64,000 nucleotides of DNA, from positions 1,116,001 through 1,180,000 of the forward strand of contig CAUJLY010000001.1 in the NCBI GenBank assembly GCA_963281155.1, in the 5' to 3' direction. Of the stretch, positions 37,998-49,183 are shown piece after piece. Numbering within the stretch: position 1 is the first letter of the stretch; the number at the start of each line of letters is the position of its first letter. The translations under genes were made by a program, and so were the position numbers. Origin of the DNA: Rhabditophanes sp. KR3021 (lineage: Eukaryota; Nematoda; Chromadorea; Rhabditida; Alloionematidae). Below the pieces are notes generated by a model. It saw only the letters and a list, made by a program, of their open reading frames with translations. It was not told the DNA's origin and did no database searches.

Positions 37998-38839
37998 ATG
38001 TTTATTAATTGCTTTTCTATTGCTATTATTGGCATATTACCTACTCAATCAGACAAAAATATATGCACTTATGGCAAAATTGTTGAACTTGATGATGATT
38101 CCTTTAAATGCGGATGCGACACTGGTTATGAGGGAAAGTTCTGCAGTGTTTTTCAAAAGAATATTACAGAAGAATACACAACTGCTGGTTATAAATTATC
38201 TCAACACTTATCTTACACAAATTGCTTTGATCCTTTACATTGTGCAAGCAAAATTAATAATGGTGAGCATTTATGCAACAACGAGTATTGTATGTTTGAT
38301 GGGAATGATTGTTTTAAAGCACCAACATTCAATAACTCCTATTTTGAAAGGTCTTGCAAAAACGTTCTTGGAAATGGTGAGTGTGACAAGAAATGACTTA
38401 ATTGAACTATCGATCAAATTACGAATTGCTTTACGTTATAGTGGTAGAGATTCTGCAACTTATTGCATTAAACCATATGAAATATGAAGGAGCAAGTAAC
38501 AATTGTTCTGAAACCAACGTGGATGGTTATCATACAATTTCTGTTAATATTGAACCTTGCTTACAAATGTACAGTGCCAAAGAATGTTTTAGTGAAATTG
38601 AAAATGTGGCTGCGTTCATAGATTTGACTTTTGATCATTTTGAATATCGAAATAGAACCATGAATTGGTATACGAATTCGGGAATTTTTTTGTTTAAAGA
38701 TAATTATAACCAACAAACTAATATGACTTTTGTTGTTTATCCTTGTGATGGATCGTTTGTAATATATATCGTATTTGTAAGCATATGTTTTCTTCATTTT
38801 ATTATTTTTTGGTGGTACTGTAATTATGACAAAATATAA
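37998..38839 (+). CDS. EGF + Lin-12/Notch-repeat membrane protein, Notch-NRR-like
   Basis: ATG 37998 begins a short signal-like segment (MFINCFSIAIIGIL). An EGF-like end (CGCDTGYEGKFC) follows, then a Lin-12/Notch repeat (NCFDPLHC...CMFDGNDCF). A second LNR starts (SCKNVLGNGECDKK) but hits TGA at 38394. From 38402 another frame encodes a Cys-containing extracellular region resembling the Notch NOD fold (DGYHTISVNIEPC, FLFKDNYN), one membrane helix (YIVFVSICFLHFIIFWWYC) and a tail of only a few residues. A GTGAGT donor at 38377 and a TTATAG acceptor at 38440-38441 would join the two frames exactly, with a 65-nt intron. But that intron would remove a sequence that still looks like LNR2, so a frameshifted pseudogene is the alternative. 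There are no ankyrin repeats, so it cannot signal as a full Notch receptor. Confidence 0.5.
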
Positions 38840-39551
38840 TGTATTTTGTCGCTCAGAAAAAACTTGGAAATTAAATTCATTATAAAAATCAGTTGCTATT
38901 ATAAATTATATTTCAAAGCCATTGCTTCAATTCTTTCAGAGTCTTATTATACAGTTAGTTATTATGACAAATTTTCCTCAGAATTGATACATTTAATAAA
39001 TGTATGCCTTTAATTTTATGCTATGATTTTTTCCTAAACACTCTTTATTTTTATATTCTTTCTTTAAATTGTGCGGTCGGAGGATTTGTTGCGGACTTGT
39101 ACTATTTCATTATAATATCAAAGGTGATTTGAAACTTCAATCATTGTTAAATATATGCAGATTTAATAAAAAAAGAATTTTGCAGTAAAGAGTTGTAGAA
39201 ATGCAATTTGCAATTTTTGCTGTACTTTTTAAAATTAGCATTCAATTATTGTCGATAATAATATTGCTATATATTTATTTTTAAAAAAAATTCGATTTTC
39301 TTGATGCTAAGTGAGTAACTCCAATAATGGTGTGCTGTCTTATATTCAGTGGATTGAATGCAATATATACAACTCGTGTTTTTAAACATATCCCGTTCTT
39401 ATTTACTAAATCAGCCAAAGACCAACGTTCGTTGAAACGATTTAGGACTATATCCTAACATAATTTTATACAATATTTAATAACATTCAAAAATATTAGA
39501 TTTGTAAAAAACATAATACAATTAATAAATCATTTGTTTTATCAAGAAATA
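38840..39551. other. Intergenic, nothing recognised
   Basis: AT-rich spacer between convergent genes. No ORF, RNA gene or repeat stands out. Confidence 0.6.
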
Positions 39552-40457
39552 TTAACGAATTACAGTAACTTTTGACGATGTTTTTGCTTGCTTAAAAAAC
39601 ATCTTTGTTGTAAACTGCCTCACATCACCATTACAAATAAAAAAAATTGCAGGCTGTGCAATGTAATATATTATAGCTTGTATTCTAAATATTATTCTAA
39701 TTGTATCCGAAGACATGGACTTATTTTGAAAAAGATATGTTTGAAATATCATATTTAATATTAGAAGAAAATTTAAAGAAATACAACTGATGGCATATCG
39801 GTTTTCGCTTTGATCCAACCATCTTACGTTTTCATTTATTCCTGTCTGTCCTTTTTTAATGTGGAACAATTTTTTTAACACAAATATATCCAGTACGAAG
39901 CAAACAGATCCAGTGAAATAAATAAAATAGGCATGTAAAAATGCAATTTGTAATTGGGAGCAGAAATTAGTAAGAACTATGAACGTTTCGTATTCCTCAT
40001 TAAAAATAAGATTGCAATGATCAACAAAAAACATCGGTAGAATTGATATCATAGGAGCCAGAATGATGAAAAACATCAACAGCCTTGTATTATTTTTTGA
40101 AAAAATCAGCTTGTAATTGATGGGCATATAAATGGACAAAAATCTGTTTATACTCAAAAATAAATGACATAACAAATAAACTCTGTCAAAAATGAAACTT
40201 GTTGGAGGTACAATTGCATCCAATAGTTGAATTAAAGGTTCATCGAATAAATAAGGATAATAAACTCTGATGTTAAGAAAGTATGTGCAAGAAAAAACAT
40301 AAACATTGTCAGAAAGGAACAGAGTAAGAGTAAGATAGCCGTAACAACTTTTCATATTTGGCGATTTAAATATGGCAATTACAACAACAGTATGTAAAAT
40401 AATTGCAGTCTTCATCAACACGAAAACTACAATATCAAAACTTAAGAATTGGAGCAT
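39552..40457 (-). CDS. Seven-transmembrane chemoreceptor-like (serpentine) receptor
   Basis: Intronless 301-residue ORF from ATG 40457. Seven hydrophobic stretches alternate with short loops. Helix 3 ends with an E/DRY-like segment, INRFLSIYMPINYK, typical of the nematode serpentine class x and related families. The last helix has QPAIFFICNGDVRQF in place of NPxxY, followed by a short basic tail. Length and layout fit a plasma-membrane GPCR, probably chemosensory, as most such receptors are. Ligand unknown. The exact nematode subfamily cannot be settled by eye. Confidence 0.75.
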   Translation of the reverse strand: MLQFLSFDIVVFVLMKTAIILHTVVVIAIFKSPNMKSCYGYLTLTLFLSDNVYVFSCTYFLNIRVYYPYLFDEPLIQLLDAIVPPTSFIFDRVYLLCHLFLSINRFLSIYMPINYKLIFSKNNTRLLMFFIILAPMISILPMFFVDHCNLIFNEEYETFIVLTNFCSQLQIAFLHAYFIYFTGSVCFVLDIFVLKKLFHIKKGQTGINENVRWLDQSENRYAISCISLNFLLILNMIFQTYLFQNKSMSSDTIRIIFRIQAIIYYIAQPAIFFICNGDVRQFTTKMFFKQAKTSSKVTVIR

Positions 40458-41368
40458 GTTTTCTTTTATTATTAAATAGTATGTTCTCTATGAATTTATA
40501 CTCTTTTTGTGCACTTTATTAAAACGTCTCTATCCTGAATAATTCTATTAAAAAATATATAAACAAGGAAATTAAAGGGATTTCCTATTGCATGCTTAGA
40601 TTCTGCTCATTTAAATACTAACACTAATATTTAATTGAAGTAGGACAAAATATTTTATATAATGCTTTAATAACATTGAAACAACATCAAATGAAAACAT
40701 GTTTTCAAATTTTAAGTTCCTTGGTAAAGGTTATGGAGGAAATGCGTAATTGATAGGGGGAATGCTAATTTCTAAAGAATGTTCACATGAAATAATTTTA
40801 TAATACTTCCTTAATTAGACAGTACATTCATCTGTAAATAACATTCCTGATGCTTCGCTAATAAATAAGTCATTAAAAAGTTGATGGCATTGTTCTGTAG
40901 GTGAAGATAGTAGCACTAAAAATTATTTTTTTAATCTAATTTATAATCCAATGAAATCGTTTAATTAAATTTTTGTTTGTTTACAATTTTAGTAATGATG
41001 CTCAGTACATAAAATGGCTAGGTAAAGTATATATCCTAACCAAGATTTAACAGTCTATTCATATATTAGTTTCCCAATTTGTTCAAAAATGATCAAATTG
41101 CTTTATATGTTTGGTTCAAAATCGTAATGCGATAGCGAGTATATGTCATTTATTTGATGCTTCGTGAATATTAAATAATTTTATGTTTTGGGGACATCTT
41201 CTTTCAAATAAGACTACAAAGGATTTATTTAATTGGTTTCGAGGAATGGTCGTGAAAGAGCTAAATAATTTAGCCTATTAAGTTTGAGCTATAGACGCAT
41301 GTTTAGTTGGCTTTTTAACAAAGTTCAATTTAAATAAGCAAAATGTTTCATTATTTAATTTACCATAG
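40458..41368. other. Intergenic, nothing recognised
   Basis: AT-rich DNA upstream of the minus-strand receptor. Presumably contains its promoter. No distinct element seen. Confidence 0.55.
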
Positions 41369-41602
41369 TTTGTACAAATTGATAAAGAAAGATTTTCAAT
41401 TGGTTATAAATATATGTACCACAAAGATGGAAGAACAATTAAAGTATGTTATACAGCGGAAGTTGATGGACTCAGATCAAAAGGTAATTTTGAGGAACCA
41501 GATGTTAAATGTGTTAAAATAACAAAACTGGGCGAGGATTCGCAATTGAAGTACGAGAAGATGCCGAATCACTTTCCAATGTATATTCTATTATGCTTAT
41601 AA
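41369..41602 (+). pseudogene. Orphan exon or gene relic
   Basis: After an acceptor-like ACCATAG the frame reads FVQIDKERFSIGYKYMYH, then DGRTIKVCYTAEVDGLRSKG and NFEEPDVKCVKITKL, to a TAA at 41600-41602. The amino-acid mix is protein-like (alternating charged and hydrophobic, beta-strand-like) and unlike the random AT ORFs nearby. There is no upstream partner exon and no signal sequence. The family is not recognised. Confidence 0.35.
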
Positions 41603-42342
41603 ATTTGCAAAAGATGCAATTTTTACAACATTTTTTTACGCCTTTAATTTGTTTCTTTACATTGTTGATCAAATTTCAAATACCTAAATGTTAATGAGAA
41701 TAAGAATGGATAACCTATGATTGTGCAACTTGACATAGTATGAAGCATACCACTGAAACTACCTAGAAAATTAGAGATAAATTGACTTAATGAAGAAATA
41801 AATTCAAATTGTCAACACCAACATTTGAATTCAATCAAATGAAACTAAAAAATAATAAGCGAATATGTCACCATTAGTTTTTGTCACTATCCAAAAAATG
41901 CTTACTCATAAATTAAACTATAAATTTGATATGAAAGAAATATTAAATGAGCAGATTCATATAAAATAGTTATGTAATAAAAATGTTCTCATCAAATTTC
42001 AATAGTATACAGTCGACTGAACATATGAATGTATTTATTTGTGTAATTATATGTTTTAAATGTTTTTGATTAGAGTTGTAGTTGTAGCGAAGCTGAAGCA
42101 AGTAATGTTCAAAAGACGGATACCTTAATCATTGTAGTATCTTTAAATGTAGATGATTTGATCGGTAAATAAAGAATTATATTGTCATCATCACGCCATT
42201 CAGCAATTAGAAGAATTGTTGGGAAATAAGTGAGCGAAGAGGATCCATCGGACTTTATTTGTAACCTACAAAATACAATTTTTAAATCTTTATAAGCAAA
42301 TTATACTCCTTCAAATTGTCAAAGTTTTAAAAATTGCCTATC
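41603..42342. other. Intergenic, upstream of the desaturase
   Basis: AT-rich, no ORF worth reporting. It should hold the desaturase promoter, but no clear element was found. Confidence 0.55.
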
Positions 42343-43445
42343 ATGTCAACTGTAACCTTAACTAAAGCTAAGGTAACTACGATTTCAAATGAGCCGTATT
42401 TAGCTGCAATCGAAGATGACATTAAACAAATGAACGAGGAAGCGAAAAACAAGGAATACAAAATGGAGATTGTCTGGAGAAATGTGTTTTTACTCGCAGT
42501 CTTTCATATCTTAGGAGCTGTAGGATTGTACCATTTTATTTTTGATATCAAATGGGCAACAGTAATATGGTCACTAGTTTGTTGGGTTATATCCGGATTA
42601 GGAATTACAGCAGGTAAATAAAAATGAATATTTTTTGATAATATAAAATTGATTATTTAGGAGCACATAGATTGTGGAGTCATAAGTCATACCGTGCAAA
42701 GTTACCTCTTAGAATCGCTTTGATGATTTTCAATTGCATGGTTTTTCAATTAACTGTACTGGAATGGTCCCGTGACCACAGAGCTCATCATAAATGGACT
42801 GACTCAGATGCAGATCCTCATAACATTTCCAGAGGATTTTTCTTTTCTCATATCGGCTGGATCATGGTCAAGAAACATCCCCAACTTAAAGCAAAAGTAG
42901 ATCAAATTGATATGAGTGATTTGGAAGGGGATCCTATACTTGTTTTCCAAAGAAAATACTATTTCCCCCTTTATATGTTCTGGTGTTTTATTTTCCCAAC
43001 TTTTGTAGCCGTTTACTTCTGGGGAGAATCAGCTTATTTGGCTCTTATGACTGCCGGATTTTTTCGCTACATTGGAACTATGAATGCAACATGGTGTGTA
43101 AATTCCAGTAAGTTCATCAAATATATTTTTAAAACACTTTATCAAAATTTTTATAATTTGTTTCTGATTTTAGTTTCACACACGTTTGGTTGGCGTACAT
43201 ACAACAAGACGATTTCTCCAACTGATAACGTATTTACATCCATAATTGCTATTGGCGAAGGCGGACACAATTACCATCATACGTTCCCTCAAGATTACCG
43301 AACGTCGGCTTCGGAATATTTAAATCTAACTAAAATGTTTATTGACTTGATGTATTATATTGGTCAAGCTTATGATTTAAAAACAGTTAGTGAAGAAGTG
43401 ATTGCAAGACAACGTGCTAGAAAAGGCGATCCAATAAGAGATTAA
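42343..43445 (+). CDS. Delta-9 fatty acyl-CoA desaturase
   Basis: Three exons: 42343-42613, 42661-43107 and 43174-43445, joined by 47- and 66-nt introns with GTAAAT/TTTAG and GTAAGT/TTTTAG borders, giving 329 residues. The start is the ATG at 42343 (MSTVTLTKAK). All three di-iron histidine boxes are present: HRLWSH (~92), HRAHH in SRDHRAHHKW (~130) and HNYHH in GEGGHNYHH (~270). Hydrophobic segments before box I and between boxes II and III give the usual four membrane spans of an ER enzyme. It inserts the first double bond in palmitoyl- or stearoyl-CoA with cytochrome b5 and NADH-cytochrome b5 reductase. C. elegans has three homologues (FAT-5, FAT-6, FAT-7); I cannot say which is closest. 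No break or missing key residue. Confidence 0.93.
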
Positions 43446-43639
43446 ATGAACAATGATTAATACTTTTTTAACATGTGTAATTTAAATAACTAGTCGAATT
43501 TGTCGCGTTCATTGCAGTTTCTAATGTTCTTTTCAATGAGTATAACTTTGACAATTAAAACTTTTATATTCACCTTTACTTTTTGAAAAATAAATTTGGG
43601 TGTTGCAAAAAAGGGCTGAAATAAATTATTTTCACTATA

Positions 43640-43980
43640 CTTTTTGATGCTCAATCCGACGCTTCAAAGACCGGATCTTTTAAGAAGCCCCATAGAAGTT
43701 TTTTTTGGGACACACGGTTATTTTTGCCGGTTTGACTCCTGCTCACCAAAATATTGTTAAAATCAAAATGTGTTTATGCACCTAATTTTTGATGCCCTTT
43801 CGAATGAGTACCAGAAAATCGTCATACGTCAGTTTTTAAATTTTGACCCTTACTTCACCCATAGACCCCCCAAAAACCGTGATTTTGAACAAACAAAAAG
43901 TTTCGCTTTGAGACCTTTTCAAAACGTGTCTAACATTGTGATTTGACAAAAGCCTTAAAAAGTTGAAAAATTGGGCTTGT
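43640..43980. other. Less AT-rich island between desaturase and the next ORFs
   Basis: This stretch has short C- and G-runs (GGGACACACGG, AGACCCCCC), unlike the neighbouring DNA, and no long ORF. It could be an old repeat copy or a decayed gene. Nothing identifies it. Confidence 0.3.
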
Positions 43981-44066
43981 ATTTATTTGTAATAGATATT
44001 TTTTGTATTTTAAATAATTATTCGACATCCAAAATGTTTGATAGGCACTTCGAGAGGAAGGAATGG

Positions 44067-44353
44067 ATGTTTAAAATTATTTTGATATTTTCACTAACTT
44101 TAACTGTTATTTCATAGACTTGTATTTTGTTGACTTTTCCATTGATCACCAGTGGTTTATTTTATTTCAATAAATTTTTAGATAATTATGTGACTTATTA
44201 CGAGGAAAGTGTTTTGAAAGCAATTACGATTATTAATGATTATGTTGTTCTTTTGGAAATTCAACAAGAAGTAAACGAGCTTATATTAATGAATGTCGTG
44301 AAATATTCGAAGGCGATTGTATTTGTGATGTGACAATAAACACAAACATTTGA
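44067..44353 (+). pseudogene. Possible small secreted cysteine-rich peptide, frame-broken
   Basis: ATG 44067 encodes a good signal peptide (MFKIILIFSLTLTVIS) but then meets TAG at 44115. From about 44241 a different frame has closely spaced cysteines (CCSFGNSTRSKRAYINEC, then CREIFEGDCICDV), ending TGA 44351-44353. The two parts would need a frame change or an unseen intron. A dibasic KR sits between the two Cys groups. A decayed secreted peptide gene is the best reading. Confidence 0.35.
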
Positions 44354-44880
44354 ATAAATGATGCAACGACTCCTTTTAAATTGGCAATATAATTTGAGTC
44401 ATTATACTAGTAATTTATCAATAGATTAAAAAATTATATATTTTACTTCCATTTTATATTTACAAATTGTTTTGATACAAAGTACATAATGACAGTAAAC
44501 CCAACAAACGATGACTTAACCACTGTAAATTGAGCGTCTTTATGATGACTCATCACTTATTTGCCACTTACTCACAAATCTTTCCTTCAATAAACTATCC
44601 TCCCACTTTTACCCGTTTGTTATTGTTTAAATTATCACCTTAAACTTTAACACAAATAATGAACACCATTAATCATTACTAACTGAAGATTTGTAGTGTT
44701 GATATATAAATATTAGTCATAAAATTAACAAAATTAAAAATTTGTCCATATTACTAATTTGATATGACAATTAAGAAATAAACAAATACAAATGTCAGAT
44801 TAGAACAAAATGAAGATTAAAAATTAATATTTAAGGAAATATTTTTTTTACAAATTATCATTACTATTTTTTGCAATATC

Positions 44881-45644
44881 ATGTTCAGGAAAGCAATTAT
44901 TTTATTAGCTTTGACTACATTTGTTAGCGGCAAAGTTGTTTCATGGAATAACAGTAACTTTGCTGAAAATGATTTAGAAGTCGTATCTTGTTCTGATGGA
45001 AGTCACTGTCCTAATGGAAATACGTGTTGCCATCGTAAAGATGGGAGCTACACATGTTGCCCCTTGACAAATGGAGTTTGCTGCATTGTATGTGTATAAT
45101 GCACTTTTTAAGTATGATATTTATTTGTTTAGGGTGGAAATACTTGTTGTCCGTCAAATACTCGTTGCGATTCCGAAGGTGGACACTGCCTTTCAGAAAA
45201 TGAAACCTTTCCACAGAATGGAACTGTTGCTGTTAGCACATTTATGAAAGCAATTCAACACAAAGTTAATCAAGAGATTGTTGGCAGAGAATTCCAGGGT
45301 AGTAAAGGTATCAACAATTTCGGAAAAAATGATTTGGAAGTAGAATATTGCACTGATGGAAGTTATTGTCCTAGTGGAAATACGTGTTGCCTTCGAAGAG
45401 ATGGAGAGTTTGGATGCTGTCCTCGGTTAAATGGTGTTTGTTGCATTGTAAGTTTTCAATATATTTTATCAGTATAATAGGTACATATTTAATTGTTTAG
45501 GGAGGCTTAACTTGTTGTCCAGCACATACTCGTTGTGATACATCCGGTTCACAGTGCCTCAGAGTAGATAACTCTGTTGCTAGCACATTCATTGAAACAA
45601 TAAAACAAACAGTTGATCAAGAAGAAGGTATTGTTAAGAAATAA
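44881..45644 (+). CDS. Two-domain granulin (progranulin-like) secreted protein
   Basis: Three exons: 44881-45087, 45133-45447 and 45501-45644, giving 221 residues. All junctions are phase 0, with 45- and 53-nt introns (GTATGT/TTTAG and GTAAGT/TTTAG). A signal peptide opens the protein (MFRKAIILLALTTFVSG). Two granulin domains follow, each with 12 cysteines in the exact spacing C-5-C-5-CC-8-CC-6-CC-5-CC-5-C-6-C. They share flanking sequence (NDLEV before; STF and a K-rich helix after), so one arose by duplication of the other. Each domain is split by an intron at the same place, right after the third CC pair (GVCCI|GG). Granulins are secreted or lysosomal peptides released by proteolysis. The C. 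elegans progranulin has three domains, so this one is shorter. Confidence 0.9.
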
Positions 45645-45756
45645 ACGCGGCAAGAACCATTTTCTACCTTTAAAATGGCGAACACGGTCTATAAAAAAGA
45701 CCCGCTTTTGAATATATAATTATTATGGTTTTTTACTCTTGATTCGCTGTGTGCTA

Positions 45757-45762
45757 AATAAA
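45757..45762 (+). terminator. Poly(A) signal of the granulin gene
   Basis: AATAAA about 115 nt after the granulin stop codon. Confidence 0.5.
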
Positions 45763-45890
45763 TTATAAGTTGAGTCGATTTTGTCTATTTCTCATATATT
45801 CCAGCTAAACATTATATTCTTTACTTATTAACGTCAGAAAATTGCAGGATAATAAAGTTACGGAAATCATAATCTTACCAAAGTAATTTT

Positions 45891-46113
45891 ATGGGCGGCA
45901 ATGAAAAATTAGACTATTCTGCTGGAAAATTTAACTGTGCCATTTTCAGAGATAAAAAATGTTGTCACGATGAACTAGCCAATTCGGCCTGTCTTCACAA
46001 TGAACAAGAAGAATGCAACACATTTGAATAAATCATAATTCGTTCTTGCTCCAGTCAAAAAAGAGGAAGTCAAGGAAGAATCTGAAGATACGGGCTTTGA
46101 ACTATTTTATTAA
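45891..46113 (+). pseudogene. Small cysteine-containing ORF, possibly two-piece
   Basis: ATG 45891 gives 46 residues with five cysteines (NCAIFRDKKCCHDEL, ACLHNEQEEC), stop 46029-46031. A different frame from about 46042 reads LAPVKKEEVKEESEDTG to TAA 46111-46113. No signal peptide on the first piece. It may be a decayed exon pair. It lies about 245 nt past the granulin stop codon, but the Cys spacing is not granulin. Confidence 0.3.
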
Positions 46114-46662
46114 GATAATTGATATTACTACTGCCTCCTCGCAAAGTACATGTAGTGATGTTTACCACTATATAAAAGTCAAAATATCATGACAACAACA
46201 CTCCTATTCTTTACTAAGATGTGTAACCACCCTTGTAACATAACCTTTTAAATTATTTTGTTCTAATAAATTTTGTTTATTTTAAAATTTACTCTTTCAA
46301 ACCTACCTATTTTTGGAATGAGCAAACTCTAGTTTACTATTAGCATCCTATTTTAATAAAATGTACGATTTTATCTTTAAAGCGCACATGCTATTATGAT
46401 CGTCACATTTTTAATCAAACACACAAAGTATTCTTTTCTAGTCATAAATTTACCGAGTAATGACACAATCAATCACAAAGTATATTCATTCCTTTAAATA
46501 ATGATACTTTTTTAAGTTATTATAAATCAAGTTTTTAATCGTCTCAATTATAATTTGGTATAAATATTGATGAATGTTTTAATTTAACCAAATACTTTTC
46601 TCCTTAACTTTCATATTTAAAATAATTTGACTATTAAATTGCACCTAATTATTCAAATAATA
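46114..46662. other. Intergenic spacer with a TATA-like site
   Basis: CTATATAAAAG occurs near 46171. It is almost 500 nt from the next ATG, so assignment to the CHK gene is uncertain. Nothing else seen. Confidence 0.4.
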
Positions 46663-47970
46663 ATGGAACTTATGAATTGCTCTTTAAATAAGCAAACACT
46701 TGGAAATAGTCAAATTTCATTTGGATGGATTGTTCAAAACCTTGAGAATAATAATCCACAATTTAAGGAATTAAGAAATGGATCCAATATAGACGAAGTC
46801 AGTTTTTCCTTTATTATTTTTATTACCACTGTTTAGATAACATACTATGATACATCAAATGGAAAAGGATACGTATCAAGAGTTTACATATTGACTGTCA
46901 TTTTTAGCAAACCACACATTCAACCATATCAATGTATTGTCAAAATTCCCACCGCCGATTGTTTAATGGAAGGATGTGATGATCTTGAACAAAGTAAAGA
47001 ATCGAAGGATAACGACTTAAGTTTTGTAGCCGATGCTCATAATAATGAAGTTCTATTTTACAATACTTACACAAATATTCAAGGATTGCACATCCCAAAG
47101 TGCTATGGTACGAAAGAGTGTATTGTTGGGAAGCAGGATGGGGTTTTGATCATGGAATTGTTTGGTTCAAATTATTCTCACGTTGAATTCTTTAGATGTC
47201 TCTCATTGTCACAAGCTTACATGATTCTTGATCAAATTAATCATTTGCAAAGTCATTTTTTGTCATTACCAAATGAAGAATGGAAAGATTCGTATAAATT
47301 TGTAATTAACATACAACAATATACTGACTTTTTGCCCTTATTTAAGAGCAATTGGGATACTATCAAATCGTATCTTACTCCCGACCTTACGGATCATTTA
47401 GAAGACAATGTTTCTGCTTTAGGCAGCAATTATTACGAATTAGCCAACTACATTGTTCACATATTTCCTAGAGAAAGGGGAAATCAAGTGGGGATTTGCC
47501 ATGGAGATATGCACTGTAACAATATCTTGTTTAAAAATGATTCATTCGGCAATCCTTGTGATGAGCCCATTATTCTCGATTGGCAAATAATGTATAGCGG
47601 GAGTATAGCCGCAGATGTTGCAAGATTTTTACTTTTTACGACATCCCCTGACACAAGACTAGAAATTGAATTGAATTATCTCCCCACATACTATGAAACT
47701 CTTAAAGCCAGAATCTTGAAAAAGGAAGGAAAGTTTGAAATGACATGGGAGATGTTTGTCAAAAACTACGAGATAAGCTTCATAGATCAAGCGTTGCAAC
47801 TGCTTTATATGCTTAATTTTGTATTTAGAACAGATGATATCCCCAAACAATGTGAGATGTGGAAAGCGCGGAAATTTTTGATTGGCACACGAATTGTGTT
47901 TGCATTAAATCAAGCTGTCAAATATGTTAAAAAACACAATCCAGATTGGCTAATCAACAAAAATGTGTAG
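46663..47970 (+). CDS. CHK kinase-like / ecdysteroid-kinase-family phosphotransferase
   Basis: Two exons, 46663-46797 and 46837-47970, with a 39-nt intron (GTCAGT...GTTTAG) at phase 0, giving 422 residues, normal for the family. The start is ATG 46663 (MELMNCSLNK). The aminoglycoside-phosphotransferase-type catalytic loop is VGICHGDMHCNNILF (~265), with the H-G-D catalytic Asp and a following Asn. The Mg-binding Asp is in IILDWQ (~290). An AVK-like nucleotide-binding lysine may be in QCIVKIPTAD. The C-terminus is helical. Such CHK/DUF1679 proteins are greatly expanded in nematodes and arthropods, and known members phosphorylate ecdysteroids. Here the substrate is unknown. All key residues look intact. 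It stands alone among unrelated genes. Confidence 0.85.
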
Positions 47971-48352
47971 AATGCAAGAGATTGAACATTTATTTTGTCT
48001 ATATAATACATATTTGTGAGAAGTATTCAATTTTAGCTTAACAAATAAGGTATATACAATATTTATAGTAACAATATGCATTAGTTATATAGATAAGAAG
48101 TATTCTAGGCATATTATAACTTGTTCATAGCAGACATACAAATAATTAGGCGAACATTAATATTATAAATCTATTTTTGAGTACTGATAACGAATTAAAT
48201 TTATCAATACATATCATCTCAAAAAAGCTCCCTTTTAATAACATAATTCAGATTCATTTTACACATTATATTTACAAAGACCCTTTAAGAATAAGCGGTT
48301 TAACTAAATTGTCAGTATCTCCGAAATAAACATCTGAAAATGTTAAATGTAT
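47971..48352. other. Intergenic, nothing recognised
   Basis: AT-rich spacer between the CHK gene and a minus-strand relic. Confidence 0.55.
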
Positions 48353-48660
48353 TTAGAATTTTGCTTGAACAACAGTGTTAATCCAATCTTCTGAAATACT
48401 ACTTACACCGAATTTTGCACCCTGAATAAAAAACCACTAATTAGGAATAATAATCAACTATGTTTACCAATACAACTCCTGTAATGGACACATTAGCCAC
48501 CGATTTCGATAGCATTTATGATCCCTTCTTCGAAACTTTTTGTATGACATAAATTATAAAATGCTATTTGCAAAGCAATTCTCAAATAATCTGCGGGAAG
48601 TTCATTTCCAATTGCTAGTCCTAATATACCTCCACTGCTTTTCGTGTGAAAAATCTTGGG
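48353..48660 (-). pseudogene. ADP-ribosylglycohydrolase (DraG/ARH) C-terminal relic
   Basis: The minus strand from about 48645 reads ARH-like sequence: GGILGLAIGNELP, then HTKSFEEGIINAIEIGG, then TAA. One frame over it continues ANVSITGVVL, and after a small intron-like GTAAAC...TTATTCAG gap it reads GAKFGVSSISEDWINTV, ending TAA at 48353-48355. The order SFEE...GG...I-GxxxG...I-P/SxxW is that of the ARH fold, whose GGD-x-D metal-binding motif would fall exactly where the frame breaks (GG then stop). No N-terminal half is visible upstream. This is a truncated, frameshifted copy of an enzyme that removes ADP-ribose from proteins. Confidence 0.55.
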
Positions 48661-48740
48661 TCATTGAATCGTCAGAACTTTCCGAAGTAAAAGCAATTGT
48701 AATCGTATTGAACGATCAGAAACAAACTGATCAGCAATAA

Positions 48741-49049
48741 GCTTTAAATTTCAAATTATCACACATAAACAAATCTACAAGTAGTTATGTCATTTAATAA
48801 AAAACGTTTGTTAAAGATTTCCTCTCAAAAAATATTGTTTTCAAAATTTAGTATTTGTGATCGCACATATTTTTAAACTAAAATCAATCTATATAAAAGA
48901 CATTTTTTTCAAATTAAAATATGCTTTACAGACGAGGCCATTCAAAAAATGTTAAGATAATTTTTTTACTCTTTACTGTCGTCTAAATATGTATTGTAAT
49001 ACGAACGTCATCTGCAAACAATTTTTGCTCAGAATTTAATTTGTTACCA
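48741..49049. other. Intergenic, nothing recognised
   Basis: AT-rich, no ORF or repeat of note. Confidence 0.5.
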
Positions 49050-49183
49050 GATTCGGAATACACCTTTTCGAGACTTCTTTTCTTGATCATTGCCTTGCAG
49101 ACGGCTTATCTCTAACTAAATGAGATCTTAACTTTCTACATAAGAGCGTTGATTAATCTAAACCTATTTTGACACTTATAAAC
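49050..49183. repeat. Dispersed repeat, copy A
   Basis: About 130 bp recur at 57801-57926 in the same orientation with many substitutions but collinear blocks, for example GGAATACACCTTTTC, AAATGAGAT and GCGTTGATTAAT. On the minus strand both copies have coding-like fragments (HLVRDKP / HLVRDRP), so the pair may be remnants of one duplicated gene or element. Confidence 0.55.

Noticed and set aside
37927..38487. 186-codon plus-strand ORF overlapping the EGF/LNR gene
   Set aside because: The overlapping frame carries the recognisable EGF and LNR cysteines; this one has none and begins with a non-ATG codon.
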